Shown here piece after piece: positions 37,267 through 47,005 of a stretch of 64,000 bases of DNA. Source of the DNA: Mucilaginibacter cryoferens (GTDB lineage Bacteria > Bacteroidota > Bacteroidia > Sphingobacteriales > Sphingobacteriaceae); assembly GCF_014205845.1 (NCBI RefSeq), contig NZ_JACHCR010000001.1, positions 707,082 to 771,081 of the forward strand, read 5' to 3'. Within the stretch, counting starts at the first letter, position 1. Every line of letters begins with the position of its first letter. The notes below the pieces were generated by a model, which was not told the DNA's origin, ran no database searches, and was given only the letters and a program-made list of their open reading frames with translations. A program made the translations under genes and the position numbers.

Positions 37267-38670
37267 TTACTTATTCCAAAAACCAGTAGCTCGATTTGAA
37301 ATAATCTTCTTATATTGAATAGAGGATAAGATATTCCCCCCTACCATTACAATAATAGTTGACAACGGTACAGCTATGATTCCTAAATGAAAGCTTCTAA
37401 TTAAGATAATAGCCAAAGGAATATTTACTATCATACCAACTACTGAAAAATATAGTTGCAACCGTATTTTGCCAACGCCATTTAGAAAGTTGGCAAATAC
37501 TACGCCCCAATTCATTACAACAAAATAAATGCTCATTGTAATAGATAAGGCAAGTGGAACCATTACACTGTTATGAGTCCAAACTTTAAGCAGTGGCTTT
37601 GAAATTGCCAATTGAATCAATTCACAAATTACTAAAGCTCCCCATAATAGTGACAGTTTCTTTACCGCTTTGGATATCCAATTGAAATCTCCCTCAGAAA
37701 ACGCCTTAGTGGTCATAGACCAAAAAGGTGTTAGCACAATTGTAAATATCATATTAGTAATACTAAAATATTTAAACGCAATATTGTAGACCGTTACATC
37801 TGCCGGGGTAAAAAATTGAGTGATTATAAAATTGTCAGAAGCGTACAAAATAAGGGCGGCTACTTGTATCACAAAAAAACTCAGACCTAAGTTTAACAGA
37901 CTTTTAACATGATCGAGCTTAATAAAACGAAATGAGGGTCTAATAATTTTATATTTCCCTACATACAATATAAAACTAACCACAGAAAATATACACACTG
38001 GCGTGACTGAATAAACTAAAGCAACTGACGATAGACTATTATAATGTAATACTTTCAACATATATAAGCCAGCCAATATAGATATCTGGGCTAACGTGCC
38101 AACAAAATCGACAAATGCAGACCGTTGAAAAGCATATAGCACAGTATTTATAAGACGCAGAACAAACTGTACAAATAACAAACTTACTGCATATAATACA
38201 GCTAAATTCAAGTCGTGCCCCAAAGTGGCAGGGGCATTGAAAATTCTTGTCCAGTTTACAAACTGATTACATATAAAAAACAGAAGAAGTAAAGAGCCGA
38301 ATATTGCGCTCAGGGCAGCGTATGTAGTTGAGACATATATCCTTCCGTCAGCATTATTATTAGTGGCTACAGATAACGTCAACTTGTTTCTCAAGCCGTT
38401 TCCAAACCCCAAATCAAATAGCGAAAACCAGCTGATTATAGCCATTAAAGTTAACCAGATGCCATACTGTGTAGTACTCAAGAAACTTAATACCAGTGGC
38501 ACAGTTAAAAAGCTGACAAATATATTTATACCCTTTATAAAAAATGATACGGAGGCATTAACTAAAAACACCTTGCTTTTTTCGCTCTGTAGAGAAAACC
38601 TTTTAGCCACTGAGGCTGGTACTATTTTAAGAAGAATACTCAACTGTATGTAATTAGTAAAATTTAACAA
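37267..38670 (-). CDS. Oligosaccharide flippase, Wzx-like
   Basis: This 467-residue polytopic membrane protein of the MATE/MurJ-like polysaccharide transporter superfamily has around twelve to fourteen hydrophobic segments, starting with SVSFFIKGINIFVSFLTVPL and QYGIWLTLMAIISWFSLFDL. The GFGNGLRNKLT motif after the second to third helix is common in Wzx proteins. It would flip undecaprenyl-linked repeat units across the inner membrane. It starts 14 nt after the wzc-like gene ends. Confidence 0.86.
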   Translation of the reverse strand: MLNFTNYIQLSILLKIVPASVAKRFSLQSEKSKVFLVNASVSFFIKGINIFVSFLTVPLVLSFLSTTQYGIWLTLMAIISWFSLFDLGFGNGLRNKLTLSVATNNNADGRIYVSTTYAALSAIFGSLLLLFFICNQFVNWTRIFNAPATLGHDLNLAVLYAVSLLFVQFVLRLINTVLYAFQRSAFVDFVGTLAQISILAGLYMLKVLHYNSLSSVALVYSVTPVCIFSVVSFILYVGKYKIIRPSFRFIKLDHVKSLLNLGLSFFVIQVAALILYASDNFIITQFFTPADVTVYNIAFKYFSITNMIFTIVLTPFWSMTTKAFSEGDFNWISKAVKKLSLLWGALVICELIQLAISKPLLKVWTHNSVMVPLALSITMSIYFVVMNWGVVFANFLNGVGKIRLQLYFSVVGMIVNIPLAIILIRSFHLGIIAVPLSTIIVMVGGNILSSIQYKKIISNRATGFWNK

Positions 38671-38684
38671 ATAAAAAGAGGAAC

Positions 38685-41015
38685 CTATTTACCGTAATTA
38701 CCGTAGCCATAACCGTAGCCGTAGCCATAGCCATAGCCATAATATCCACCTTTCTTCTGGTCAATATCATTCATAACCAGATACGTGTTTTTAAATTTGC
38801 CCGATGAAATCAAATCATTTACTATTTGAAGCTGAGATTTGTAAGTATAGTTTTGCCTGGCCACATATAAATTCAAATCGGTATATTTCTCTATCAACTG
38901 AGCATCAGAAACCAAGCCTACAGGTGCACTATCTATGATGATATAATCAAAGTTCTTTTTCAAAGTATCAAGCAATGTTGCCAACCGATCTTTCATCAAT
39001 AATTCTGCTGGGTTTGGAGGAATAGGGCCAGATGGCACTATAAAAACATTTTCGAGGAAAACTACGGGCTTTATAATTTCAGAAACATCCATCGTTTCCG
39101 AAATAGCGAAGTTTGTGAACCCCATGTTATGATCTATACCTACATTTGCCGATAGTTTGGGTTTCCGGAGATCCAACTCCATAACCACCACTTTTTTACC
39201 ACTTAAAGCCAATACCGCCGCCAGGTTTAATGTTATGAAGGATTTTCCTTCACCGCTCATACTGGAGGTTACTAAAATTGTATTACACTTATTGCTATTT
39301 ACTATAAATTGAAGATTGGTTCTTAATGCCCGGAATTGCTCGGTAACCAAAGAACGCATACCTTTTTCTGTTGACCAAATATGTTCGTCTTTATTATTTC
39401 CAATTTCTCCTATAATGGTAACTTTAGAATTTTTTGCCACATCTTCTTTACTTAATATTTTGATGTTGAGCAAAGATTTAAAATATAGATATAAGCAAGG
39501 AAATAGGATGCCAAAAACCACGCCCGCTAATGTGATGAGATTGCCCTTAGGTTTGTAAGGAACAAAATCGCTTTTTGCAGGGTCTATTATCCGTGCAGTG
39601 GAGATTGTAGAAGTTCTTGAGATTGCTGTTTCTTCCCTTTTTTGAAGTAGCAATAAATACAGCTCTTCTTTTAAGTTTTGTTGACGGGAGTAATCTAAAA
39701 ATACACGTTGCTTTTGAGGCACCGTTTTTACTTCGGCATTTAACGAAGAGTTTTGAGATTTTAAAATATTAATACTAACCTGTAAACTACTCTTGTAAGA
39801 TGCAAAAGTTTTTAATAAATTTTTTCTGGTTACATCAATTTCCGAATCAAGATTTTTTATCACCGGGTTATCATCCTTATAGGAAAGGTTAAGCTGAGAC
39901 CTTTGCGCCAATAGTTGATTATAGTAGCTTATGGCGTTAGTATACGATTGATCCTGGCTCATAAGTGAACTTGGGATAACCTTATTATTAGCGGGATTAT
40001 TTAAAAAGCTTGATACATCATCTAATAATTGAAGTTGCAATATCTGATCATTGAGCTTTTTGTAATATTCAGAAACATTACCTACCAAAGTTCTTCCCTG
40101 TTCCTCGGCATTTGCTATGTTATTATCTTTTTTAAATTCTGTAAATTTTTCTTCTACGCCTTCTAACTCGCTGGATACTATTTTTAGGCGGTTATCGATA
40201 AAAGCTATCGTACTATCGGCAGTTTGTTGCTTAATTTGGAGATTAGATTTTAAATATAGGTCCATTAACTTTTGCAAGATCACTTCGCCTTTTTTAGGGT
40301 TGGGATATTCAAAAGTCAACGCTAATGTGGTACTCTTTTTATCGGTTAAATCAACACTGAAGCGACCAGATAAATCCTGAACCTTATTATCTACAGACTG
40401 AATTGCTATTTTATAACCACTGGGATTGATATACCCCGGTTTTTTTGTAAAAACAAGAGCATATTGCCTACACTGAACAAGCTCACCAAACTTTACAGTT
40501 TTATCTAAATCCTCTTTTGTGTTTTTTATATGAATTAAACCATCGGTTAAATCAACGGTAAACAGGCCTGATACAAGGGAATCTGTTTTTGCAATTAATT
40601 TTACTTCAAAAGGAGCCTCATCATATAACTCAATAGATTTAATGCTTTCGCGGCTATAAATTGTGGTATTTAAATTTAAGTCTTTTACCACATTGGTCAT
40701 CAATGTTTTGGAATTTAAAATATCCATTTCATTGTATGAATTATTAGGTGTACCTAATAAATCGGAAAAATCCATTCCCCCTTTTCCTAATGCTTTCCCG
40801 CCCGATGATCCCGTTTGATCATCAATAGTTATCTTGCTATTAATTTTATAGGTTGGTGTTGCGTATTTGGCGTAAAAGAAAGCTAATACACTGCAAACAA
40901 CAATGCTAATCACAAACAAATACCAATAGCTTACAATCTGCGCGATACTCTTTTTGAAATCGAATCCTTCATCGGTATCTGATAATGCCTTGAAATCTTC
41001 GTTTTGAAATTCCAT
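38685..41015 (-). CDS. Polysaccharide copolymerase/tyrosine autokinase (Wzc-like)
   Basis: The 776-residue protein combines a Wzz domain (about 15-130) with a first membrane segment near 30-50, a long coiled-coil GNVR-type region (about 240-470), a second membrane segment near 497-515 and a C-terminal BY-kinase domain. Walker A is SGEGKS (about 587-592), the A' motif is VVVMELDLRKPK (~609-620), and Walker B is IIIDSAPVG (~692). The C-terminus is a Gly-Tyr tail with nine tyrosines, the expected autophosphorylation cluster. With the Wza-like lipoprotein it controls chain length and export. Confidence 0.92.
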   Translation of the reverse strand: MEFQNEDFKALSDTDEGFDFKKSIAQIVSYWYLFVISIVVCSVLAFFYAKYATPTYKINSKITIDDQTGSSGGKALGKGGMDFSDLLGTPNNSYNEMDILNSKTLMTNVVKDLNLNTTIYSRESIKSIELYDEAPFEVKLIAKTDSLVSGLFTVDLTDGLIHIKNTKEDLDKTVKFGELVQCRQYALVFTKKPGYINPSGYKIAIQSVDNKVQDLSGRFSVDLTDKKSTTLALTFEYPNPKKGEVILQKLMDLYLKSNLQIKQQTADSTIAFIDNRLKIVSSELEGVEEKFTEFKKDNNIANAEEQGRTLVGNVSEYYKKLNDQILQLQLLDDVSSFLNNPANNKVIPSSLMSQDQSYTNAISYYNQLLAQRSQLNLSYKDDNPVIKNLDSEIDVTRKNLLKTFASYKSSLQVSINILKSQNSSLNAEVKTVPQKQRVFLDYSRQQNLKEELYLLLLQKREETAISRTSTISTARIIDPAKSDFVPYKPKGNLITLAGVVFGILFPCLYLYFKSLLNIKILSKEDVAKNSKVTIIGEIGNNKDEHIWSTEKGMRSLVTEQFRALRTNLQFIVNSNKCNTILVTSSMSGEGKSFITLNLAAVLALSGKKVVVMELDLRKPKLSANVGIDHNMGFTNFAISETMDVSEIIKPVVFLENVFIVPSGPIPPNPAELLMKDRLATLLDTLKKNFDYIIIDSAPVGLVSDAQLIEKYTDLNLYVARQNYTYKSQLQIVNDLISSGKFKNTYLVMNDIDQKKGGYYGYGYGYGYGYGYGNYGK
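38700..38741. repeat. Hexanucleotide tandem repeat coding the Gly-Tyr tail of Wzc
   Basis: Seven hexamers alternating Gly and Tyr codons (on the reverse strand TAY GGY, with TAC/TAT and GGC/GGT variants) encode the tyrosine cluster. The last three to four units are identical (GCCATA on the forward strand). Such an array can change copy number by slippage without breaking the frame, altering the number of phosphorylatable tyrosines. Confidence 0.8.
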
Positions 41016-41090
41016 ATTTAAACTGTTATTTGTAAATTAATACTCGTTTTTAAATCATTTTACTAACTTAAAAACGAGCCGAGTAGATAA

Positions 41091-41912
41091 TTATTTGAAG
41101 TTTATTCTTGACACTACAACTATTATTATTGTAATTATAGAGCTTATGATAGCATAATTTTTTGCCGAAGAAGCATCATTGGCAGCAGCTTTACCCTTTC
41201 CAGGTTCAACATAAATGATGTCGTTCTGCTTCAGGTAATATGCCGGGCCGCTGATCGTACTGCTTTTCCTTAGATCTACGCGGTAAGGCGTTTTTGTTCC
41301 ATCGGGATTTTCTCTGATCAATAACACGTTCTCTCTCTTTCCAAAAATAGAAAGGTCGCCCGCCATGGCTATGGCATCAAGAATAGTAATTTTTTCGTTT
41401 GGTACAACGTACTGACCGGGTTTCTGCACTTCGCCTGTTACACTAATTTTGAAATTAGCAAATCGAACAATAACTGTTGGATTTTTATAATACTTTGATG
41501 CAACATTGTAAACTGAGTCCCTCGCCTCTCTTGTTGATAAGCCCTGCAATTTTAGTCGCCCTAAAATCGGAATGTCGACAAAGCCTTCGCTATTTACAAG
41601 ATAACCTGACAATGGCTGCTGAGTTATCAAACTTGAAGAAGCCATAGCCGATGCACTTACGCTAGGAACATTACCTAAATTAATTGGGGCTGTAGCTTGC
41701 GGATCAACTGTTTGAACGATAATTGTCAAAATATCATCAACTTTAATTACTGGCTCTGCATATTCTGCTTTAGCGATTGTCTTTAACTGACCAGAATCCG
41801 GAATATCTTGAAAATATTTAATATTCTTGGTCGACGAACAGGAGAAGAATCCTACCGAAACGAACAAAATTAACAGAATTAAATATGACTTTAATAGGTG
41901 CGTTTTTCTCAT
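41091..41912 (-). CDS. Polysaccharide export lipoprotein (Wza-like)
   Basis: I take the internal ATG at 41910-41912 (273 residues), as MRKTHLLKSYLILLILFVSV then gives a lipoprotein signal with acceptor Cys25 (GFFSC); an ATG at 41942 would add ten residues. The polysaccharide export domain has VDDILTIIVQTVDPQA and GFVDIPILGRLKLQGLSTREA, followed by a SLBB-type segment (KISVTGEVQKPGQYVVPNEK). A hydrophobic C-terminal helix follows. It is the first gene of the exopolysaccharide operon and forms the outer-membrane export channel with Wzc. Confidence 0.9.
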   Translation of the reverse strand: MRKTHLLKSYLILLILFVSVGFFSCSSTKNIKYFQDIPDSGQLKTIAKAEYAEPVIKVDDILTIIVQTVDPQATAPINLGNVPSVSASAMASSSLITQQPLSGYLVNSEGFVDIPILGRLKLQGLSTREARDSVYNVASKYYKNPTVIVRFANFKISVTGEVQKPGQYVVPNEKITILDAIAMAGDLSIFGKRENVLLIRENPDGTKTPYRVDLRKSSTISGPAYYLKQNDIIYVEPGKGKAAANDASSAKNYAIISSIITIIIVVVSRINFK

Positions 41913-42072
41913 AGAATTAAGGGCTCGTATTTTTATAGGCATAAGTTATAAAACGCTGCAATATAGATACTTTTTTTTTAAATATAAACAGTAAATTATT
42001 AATTTTTTTAAAAATTGGGCATTAACCTAGCTTTTTTTTAACCAAATGCATATTTTAATATAATATTGAAAA

Positions 42073-42384
42073 TTATGCCTGTCCCATGGTGCCTCCAAAA
42101 TTCATCGGAAAACCCGAAGGATCTTGCTGAATTTTAATCCGGCCATTTAATGTTTCAAATTTTTCGATATTATCTTCCAATGCCGATAAAAGACGTTTGG
42201 CATGCTCCGGAGTTAAAATTATTCTTGATTTTACCTTCGCTTTTGGAACGCCGGGCATCACCCGGATAAAGTCGAGCACAAACTCCGAACTGGAGTGGGT
42301 AATAATAGCCAGATTTGAGTATATCCCTTCTGCTATCTCTTCAGAAAGCTCAATATTGAGCTGATTTTCGTTTTGTTCTTCCAT
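42073..42384 (-). CDS. DUF3467 family protein
   Basis: The 103-residue acidic protein has ELSEEIAEGIYSNLAIITHS, EFVLDFIRVMPGVPKAKV and RIILTPEHAKRLLSALEDNI, matching DUF3467, a small family of unknown role common in Bacteroidota. It lies 225 nt downstream of rpoC, beyond the rpoC terminator, so it needs its own promoter or read-through. It separates the transcription operon from the exopolysaccharide operon. Confidence 0.85.
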   Translation of the reverse strand: MEEQNENQLNIELSEEIAEGIYSNLAIITHSSSEFVLDFIRVMPGVPKAKVKSRIILTPEHAKRLLSALEDNIEKFETLNGRIKIQQDPSGFPMNFGGTMGQA

Positions 42385-42556
42385 GCTACTAAAATAACAA
42401 AAAGGCCTGTTTTTTTGGCAGGGTCTTTTTGGGGGTAATTATTTTGCTTATATCCTGTCTTTAATCTATATACGCAATTGTAAGCTGTGCATTATGAACA
42501 AGTTGATGCTACAACATACAAACTTGCTCATTGTTTTAATTATTTAAAATTATTCA

Positions 42557-42591
42557 TAAAAAAAGCCCCCCGGCAAAACCGGGGGGCTTAA
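42557..42591 (-). terminator. Terminator of the rpoBC operon
   Basis: An 11-bp perfect GC-rich stem (42563-42573 with 42579-42589, loop CAAAA) is followed on the reverse strand by seven T. It starts 21 nt beyond the rpoC stop. It is one of the strongest terminators in the window. Confidence 0.92.
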
Positions 42592-42609
42592 AACTATCCG
42601 AAGCTTAAA

Positions 42610-45600
42610 TTATGCTTCTACTTCCTCGGCTTTTGAAGCCATTAAGCGATCAAATTCTTCTTGTGAGCCTACACGGATATTTTCGTATTCGCGTAAACCT
42701 GTACCAGAAGGTATTAAGTGACCAACAATAACGTTTTCTTTCAAACCAAGCATTAAGTCTTTTTTACCTGCTATGGCGGCTTCGTTCAGTACTTTGGTAG
42801 TTTCCTGGAACGATGCTGCAGAGATAAACGATTTGGTACCTAATGATGCCCTGGTGATACCTTGCAGTATCGGGCTTGATGTTGCAGCGATAGCATCGCG
42901 CACTTCAACCAATCTTAAATCTTTACGTTTTAAAATCGAGTTTTCATCACGTAACCTTCTCAATGATACTATCTGGCCAGATTTCAGCGTATTTGAGTCG
43001 CCTGGCTCAGTTACAACCTTTTTGTCAAATATCTCATCGTTCTCGGTCATAAAATCCCAGCTATCAACAGCTTCGCGCTCTAAGAAACGGGTATCGCCCG
43101 CATCTTCAATAGCTACTTTCTGCATCATCTGGTGAACAATAACCTCAAAGTGTTTATCATTTATCTTCACACCCTGTAAACGGTAAACTTCTTGTATACC
43201 ATTAACCAGGTACTCTTGTACAGCAGCCGGGCCTTTAATAGCCAGGATATCTGCAGGAGAGATTGAACCATCTGATAACGGCATACCTGCTTTCACAAAG
43301 TCGTTATCCTGTACAAGGATGTGTTTCGACAATGGAACAAGGTATTTTTTAACCTGGCCATCTTTTGATTCAATGGTCATTTCGCGGTTACCTCGTTTAA
43401 TACCACCTAAAGTTACCACACCATCAATTTCGGTTACTACAGCCGGGTTAGATGGGTTACGTGCTTCAAACAACTCCGTTACACGTGGTAAACCACCGGT
43501 GATATCCCGGGTTTTACCAGTTGAACGAGGAATTTTAGCAATAACCTGTCCGGTTTGTAGTTTCTCACCCTCTTCAACAGCGATGTGTGCCCCTACCGGA
43601 ATGTTATATCCTTTAATGATGTTGCCTTTATTATCAGCAATTTGAATTACCGGATTCTTGGTTTTATCTCTTGTATCAATAATTACCTTTTCACGGTGAC
43701 CTGTTTGCTCATCAGATTCTTCACGGAAAGTGATACCCTCTAATACGGCATCAAACGTTGTGATACCTGCAAACTCTGATATGATAACCGCATTGTATGG
43801 GTCCCATGAACAGATACGATCTCCTTTGGTAACCTTGCTGCCATCTTGTATGTACAGGTATGAACCGTAAGGGATATTGTTGGTTACAATAACTTTATTG
43901 CTTCCTTCTTCAACAATACGGAACTCGCCAGAACGGCCTAATACCACATCAACAACACCTTCTTCGGTTTTGTATTGAACAGTACGTACGTTTTCAAATT
44001 CTATGATACCATCAAACCTTGCATTGATCTGCGATTCTGCAGCAATGTTAGATGCGGTACCACCCACGTGGAATGTACGTAATGTTAACTGTGTACCCGG
44101 CTCACCAATTGACTGTGCTGCAATTACACCCACAGCTTCACCTTTTTGCACGCGTTTACCGCTTGCAAGGTTACGGCCGTAGCATAAAGCACACACACCA
44201 CGGCGGCTTTCGCAAGTTAATACCGAACGAATTTCGATACCTTCTAACGGTGAGTTCTCTATTCTCTTACCAATCTCTTCAGTAATATCCTGACCTGCAT
44301 GTGCCAACAATTCGTTGGTTATAGGATCATGAACGTCATGTAAAGTAGTACGACCTAAAATACGATCATATAACGGCTCTACAATATCTTCGTTATCTTT
44401 TAGCGCAGTTGTGTAAATACCCCTCAAGGTACCGCAATCAACCATACCAACAATCATATCCTGGGCAACATCATGCAGCCTACGTGTTAAGTAACCAGCA
44501 TCAGCTGTTTTTAACGCCGTATCCGCCAAACCTTTACGCGCACCGTGAGTTGATATAAAGTACTCTAATACCGACAAACCTTCTTTAAAGTTTGAAAGGA
44601 TCGGGTTTTCGATGATCTCGCCACCTGAACCTGATTTTTGAGGCTTAGCCATCAAACCACGCATACCTGCAAGCTGACGGATCTGCTCTTTAGAACCACG
44701 CGCACCAGAGTCAAGCATCATGTACACCGAGTTAAAGCCCTGGTTATCGTTGCTCAGGATGTCCATCACATTCGCGGTTAAGCGGTTGTTGATACGTGTC
44801 CAGATATCGATAATTTGGTTATAACGCTCGTTGTTGGTAATGAAACCCATGTTGTAGTTACCCATAACCTCTTCAACTTGTTTAGAAGCTGTTTCTATCA
44901 GTGTAACTTTCTCTGCAGGAATGTTGATATCCTTCAGGTTAAATGATAAACCACCCTGGAATGCCATTCTGAAACCTAACTCCTTAATATCATCAAGGAA
45001 TTGTGCCGCACGTGCCATACCGGTAATTTTCACCACCTCGCCAATAATATCACGTAATGATTTTTTGGTAAGCAACTCATTTATGTAACCTACTTCAACA
45101 GGTACATGTTCGTTAAACAACACGCGACCTACAGTAGTATCTATAATTTTGCTTACTATGCTGCCATCACGGTCTTTTGTAAAAGCTTTAACTTTTATAA
45201 AGGCGTGCAGGTCAATTTTACGTTCGTTGTAAGCAATAATTACTTCTTCAGACGAGTAAAAAGTTAAGCCCTGGCCTTTTACCACACGTCCATCATCAGT
45301 TTTACGGCCTTTGGTTATGTAGTACAAACCAAGCACCATGTCTTGTGATGGTACTGTAATAGGCGTACCGTTGGCAGGGTTCAAAATGTTGTGTGATGCA
45401 AGCATCAATACCTGGGCTTCCAAAATTGCCGCGTTACCTAGTGGTACGTGAACGGCCATCTGGTCACCGTCAAAATCCGCGTTGAAAGCCGTACAGGTTA
45501 ATGGGTGCAATTGAATCGCTTTACCTTCAACCAGTTTTGGCTGGAACGACTGGATACCTAACCTGTGCAGCGTAGGCGCACGGTTTAGTAATACAGGGTG

Positions 45601-46896
45601 TCCTTTCAATACGTTTTCCAAAATATCCCAAACTAATGGGTCTTTACGGTCAACAATCTTTTTGGCAGATTTTACTGTTTTAACCACACCACGCTCAATC
45701 ATCTTGCGAATGATAAATGGTTTAAACAGCTCGGCAGCCATATCTTTTGGTAAACCGCACTCGTGTAATTTAAGGTTTGGCCCTACAACAATTACCGAAC
45801 GGGCAGAATAATCCACACGTTTACCTAATAAGTTTTGACGGAAACGGCCTTGTTTACCTTTCAGGATATCCGAAAGTGATTTCAAAGCGCGGTTACCTTC
45901 AGTTTTAACCGCGTTAACTTTACGTGAGTTGTCAAATAACGAATCTACAGCTTCCTGTAACATACGTTTTTCGTTACGTAAGATAACTTCCGGTGCTTTG
46001 ATCTCGATCAAACGTTTTAAACGATTGTTACGGATAATTACACGGCGGTAAAGGTCATTCAAATCTGAAGTAGCAAAACGACCACCTTCCAAAGGCACCA
46101 ACGGACGCAATTCTGGAGGGATAACCGGAACGATCTTAACGATCATCCACTCAGGGTTATTTTCGATCCTGGTTTTTGCATCACGGAAAGCCTCAACAAC
46201 CTGTAAACGTTTTAAAGCTTCGTTTTTACGTTGTTGTGAAGTTTCATTTGCTGCCTGGTGGCGTAAGCTAAATGAAAGCTCATCCAGATCAAGGCGTTTT
46301 AATAATTCTTCTAAAGCCTCGGCACCCATTTTGGCAACAAATTTCTGAGGATCTTTGTCATCAAGGTACTGGTTTTCTTTTGGAAGAGTATCTAATACAT
46401 CCAGGTATTCTTCTTCAGTAAGGAAATCCATTTTGTTGATTCCGTCTGATTCTTTGATACCTGCCTGTATTACTACATAGCGCTCGTAGTATATAATTAA
46501 GTCTAACCGTTTTGTTGGTAAGCCCAGTAAGTAACCGATTTTGTTTGGTAACGACCGGAAGTACCAGATGTGCGCAACAGGAACTACAAGGTTAATGTGG
46601 CCCATGCGCTCGCGACGTACTTTCTTTTCGGTTACTTCAACACCGCAACGATCACAAACTATACCCTTGTAACGGATACGTTTGTATTTACCGCAATGGC
46701 ACTCATAATCTTTAACCGGACCAAAAATACGCTCGCAGAATAAACCATCACGCTCAGGTTTATAGGTCCTGTAGTTGATGGTTTCTGGTTTTAAAACCTC
46801 ACCGCTTGAACGCTCAAGAATGGACTCGGGAGAGGCCAGGCTGATAGTAATTGTGGTGAAATTACTTTTGATTTTATTATCCTTTTTGTAAGACAT
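42610..46896 (-). CDS. rpoC: DNA-directed RNA polymerase subunit beta' (RpoC)
   Basis: The 1428-residue beta' subunit forms the catalytic clamp of RNA polymerase with RpoB. The N-terminal zinc motif ([20 protein letters not shown]), the active-site NADFDGD with three Mg2+-binding Asp residues, and the second zinc cluster [15 protein letters not shown] are all visible. The length is as expected for Bacteroidota. An AAAGGAG sequence (reverse strand, 46900-46906) lies 3 nt before the ATG, an unusually good Shine-Dalgarno for this phylum. It is cotranscribed with rpoB. Confidence 0.98.
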   Translation of the reverse strand: MSYKKDNKIKSNFTTITISLASPESILERSSGEVLKPETINYRTYKPERDGLFCERIFGPVKDYECHCGKYKRIRYKGIVCDRCGVEVTEKKVRRERMGHINLVVPVAHIWYFRSLPNKIGYLLGLPTKRLDLIIYYERYVVIQAGIKESDGINKMDFLTEEEYLDVLDTLPKENQYLDDKDPQKFVAKMGAEALEELLKRLDLDELSFSLRHQAANETSQQRKNEALKRLQVVEAFRDAKTRIENNPEWMIVKIVPVIPPELRPLVPLEGGRFATSDLNDLYRRVIIRNNRLKRLIEIKAPEVILRNEKRMLQEAVDSLFDNSRKVNAVKTEGNRALKSLSDILKGKQGRFRQNLLGKRVDYSARSVIVVGPNLKLHECGLPKDMAAELFKPFIIRKMIERGVVKTVKSAKKIVDRKDPLVWDILENVLKGHPVLLNRAPTLHRLGIQSFQPKLVEGKAIQLHPLTCTAFNADFDGDQMAVHVPLGNAAILEAQVLMLASHNILNPANGTPITVPSQDMVLGLYYITKGRKTDDGRVVKGQGLTFYSSEEVIIAYNERKIDLHAFIKVKAFTKDRDGSIVSKIIDTTVGRVLFNEHVPVEVGYINELLTKKSLRDIIGEVVKITGMARAAQFLDDIKELGFRMAFQGGLSFNLKDINIPAEKVTLIETASKQVEEVMGNYNMGFITNNERYNQIIDIWTRINNRLTANVMDILSNDNQGFNSVYMMLDSGARGSKEQIRQLAGMRGLMAKPQKSGSGGEIIENPILSNFKEGLSVLEYFISTHGARKGLADTALKTADAGYLTRRLHDVAQDMIVGMVDCGTLRGIYTTALKDNEDIVEPLYDRILGRTTLHDVHDPITNELLAHAGQDITEEIGKRIENSPLEGIEIRSVLTCESRRGVCALCYGRNLASGKRVQKGEAVGVIAAQSIGEPGTQLTLRTFHVGGTASNIAAESQINARFDGIIEFENVRTVQYKTEEGVVDVVLGRSGEFRIVEEGSNKVIVTNNIPYGSYLYIQDGSKVTKGDRICSWDPYNAVIISEFAGITTFDAVLEGITFREESDEQTGHREKVIIDTRDKTKNPVIQIADNKGNIIKGYNIPVGAHIAVEEGEKLQTGQVIAKIPRSTGKTRDITGGLPRVTELFEARNPSNPAVVTEIDGVVTLGGIKRGNREMTIESKDGQVKKYLVPLSKHILVQDNDFVKAGMPLSDGSISPADILAIKGPAAVQEYLVNGIQEVYRLQGVKINDKHFEVIVHQMMQKVAIEDAGDTRFLEREAVDSWDFMTENDEIFDKKVVTEPGDSNTLKSGQIVSLRRLRDENSILKRKDLRLVEVRDAIAATSSPILQGITRASLGTKSFISAASFQETTKVLNEAAIAGKKDLMLGLKENVIVGHLIPSGTGLREYENIRVGSQEEFDRLMASKAEEVEA

Positions 46897-46906
46897 AGTC
46901 TCCTTT

Positions 46907-47003
46907 ATTTTTAATTATTGAAGGATGAATTATTGAATTATCTAATTCTAAAAATTACTGAAGGACTGAATTAATCAATAATTCAATCCCTCAATAATTC
47001 AAT
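46907..47003. repeat. Word-repeat quasi-palindrome in the rpoB-rpoC spacer
   Basis: The left arm (about 46912-46945) reads AATTATTGAAGGATGAATTA and TTGAATTATC; the right arm (about 46972-47003) holds CAATAATTCAATCCCTCAAT and AATTCAATAATT. The arms are complementary with few mismatches. The word is GAATTATT. The element nearly fills the 109-nt rpoB-rpoC gap, so the operon mRNA would carry a long hairpin there. Confidence 0.7.
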
Positions 47004-47005
47004 AA

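Noticed and set aside
38693..38745. CRISPR-like or satellite array
   Set aside because: The repeat is a 6-bp in-frame coding array for Gly-Tyr at the end of wzc, with no spacers.
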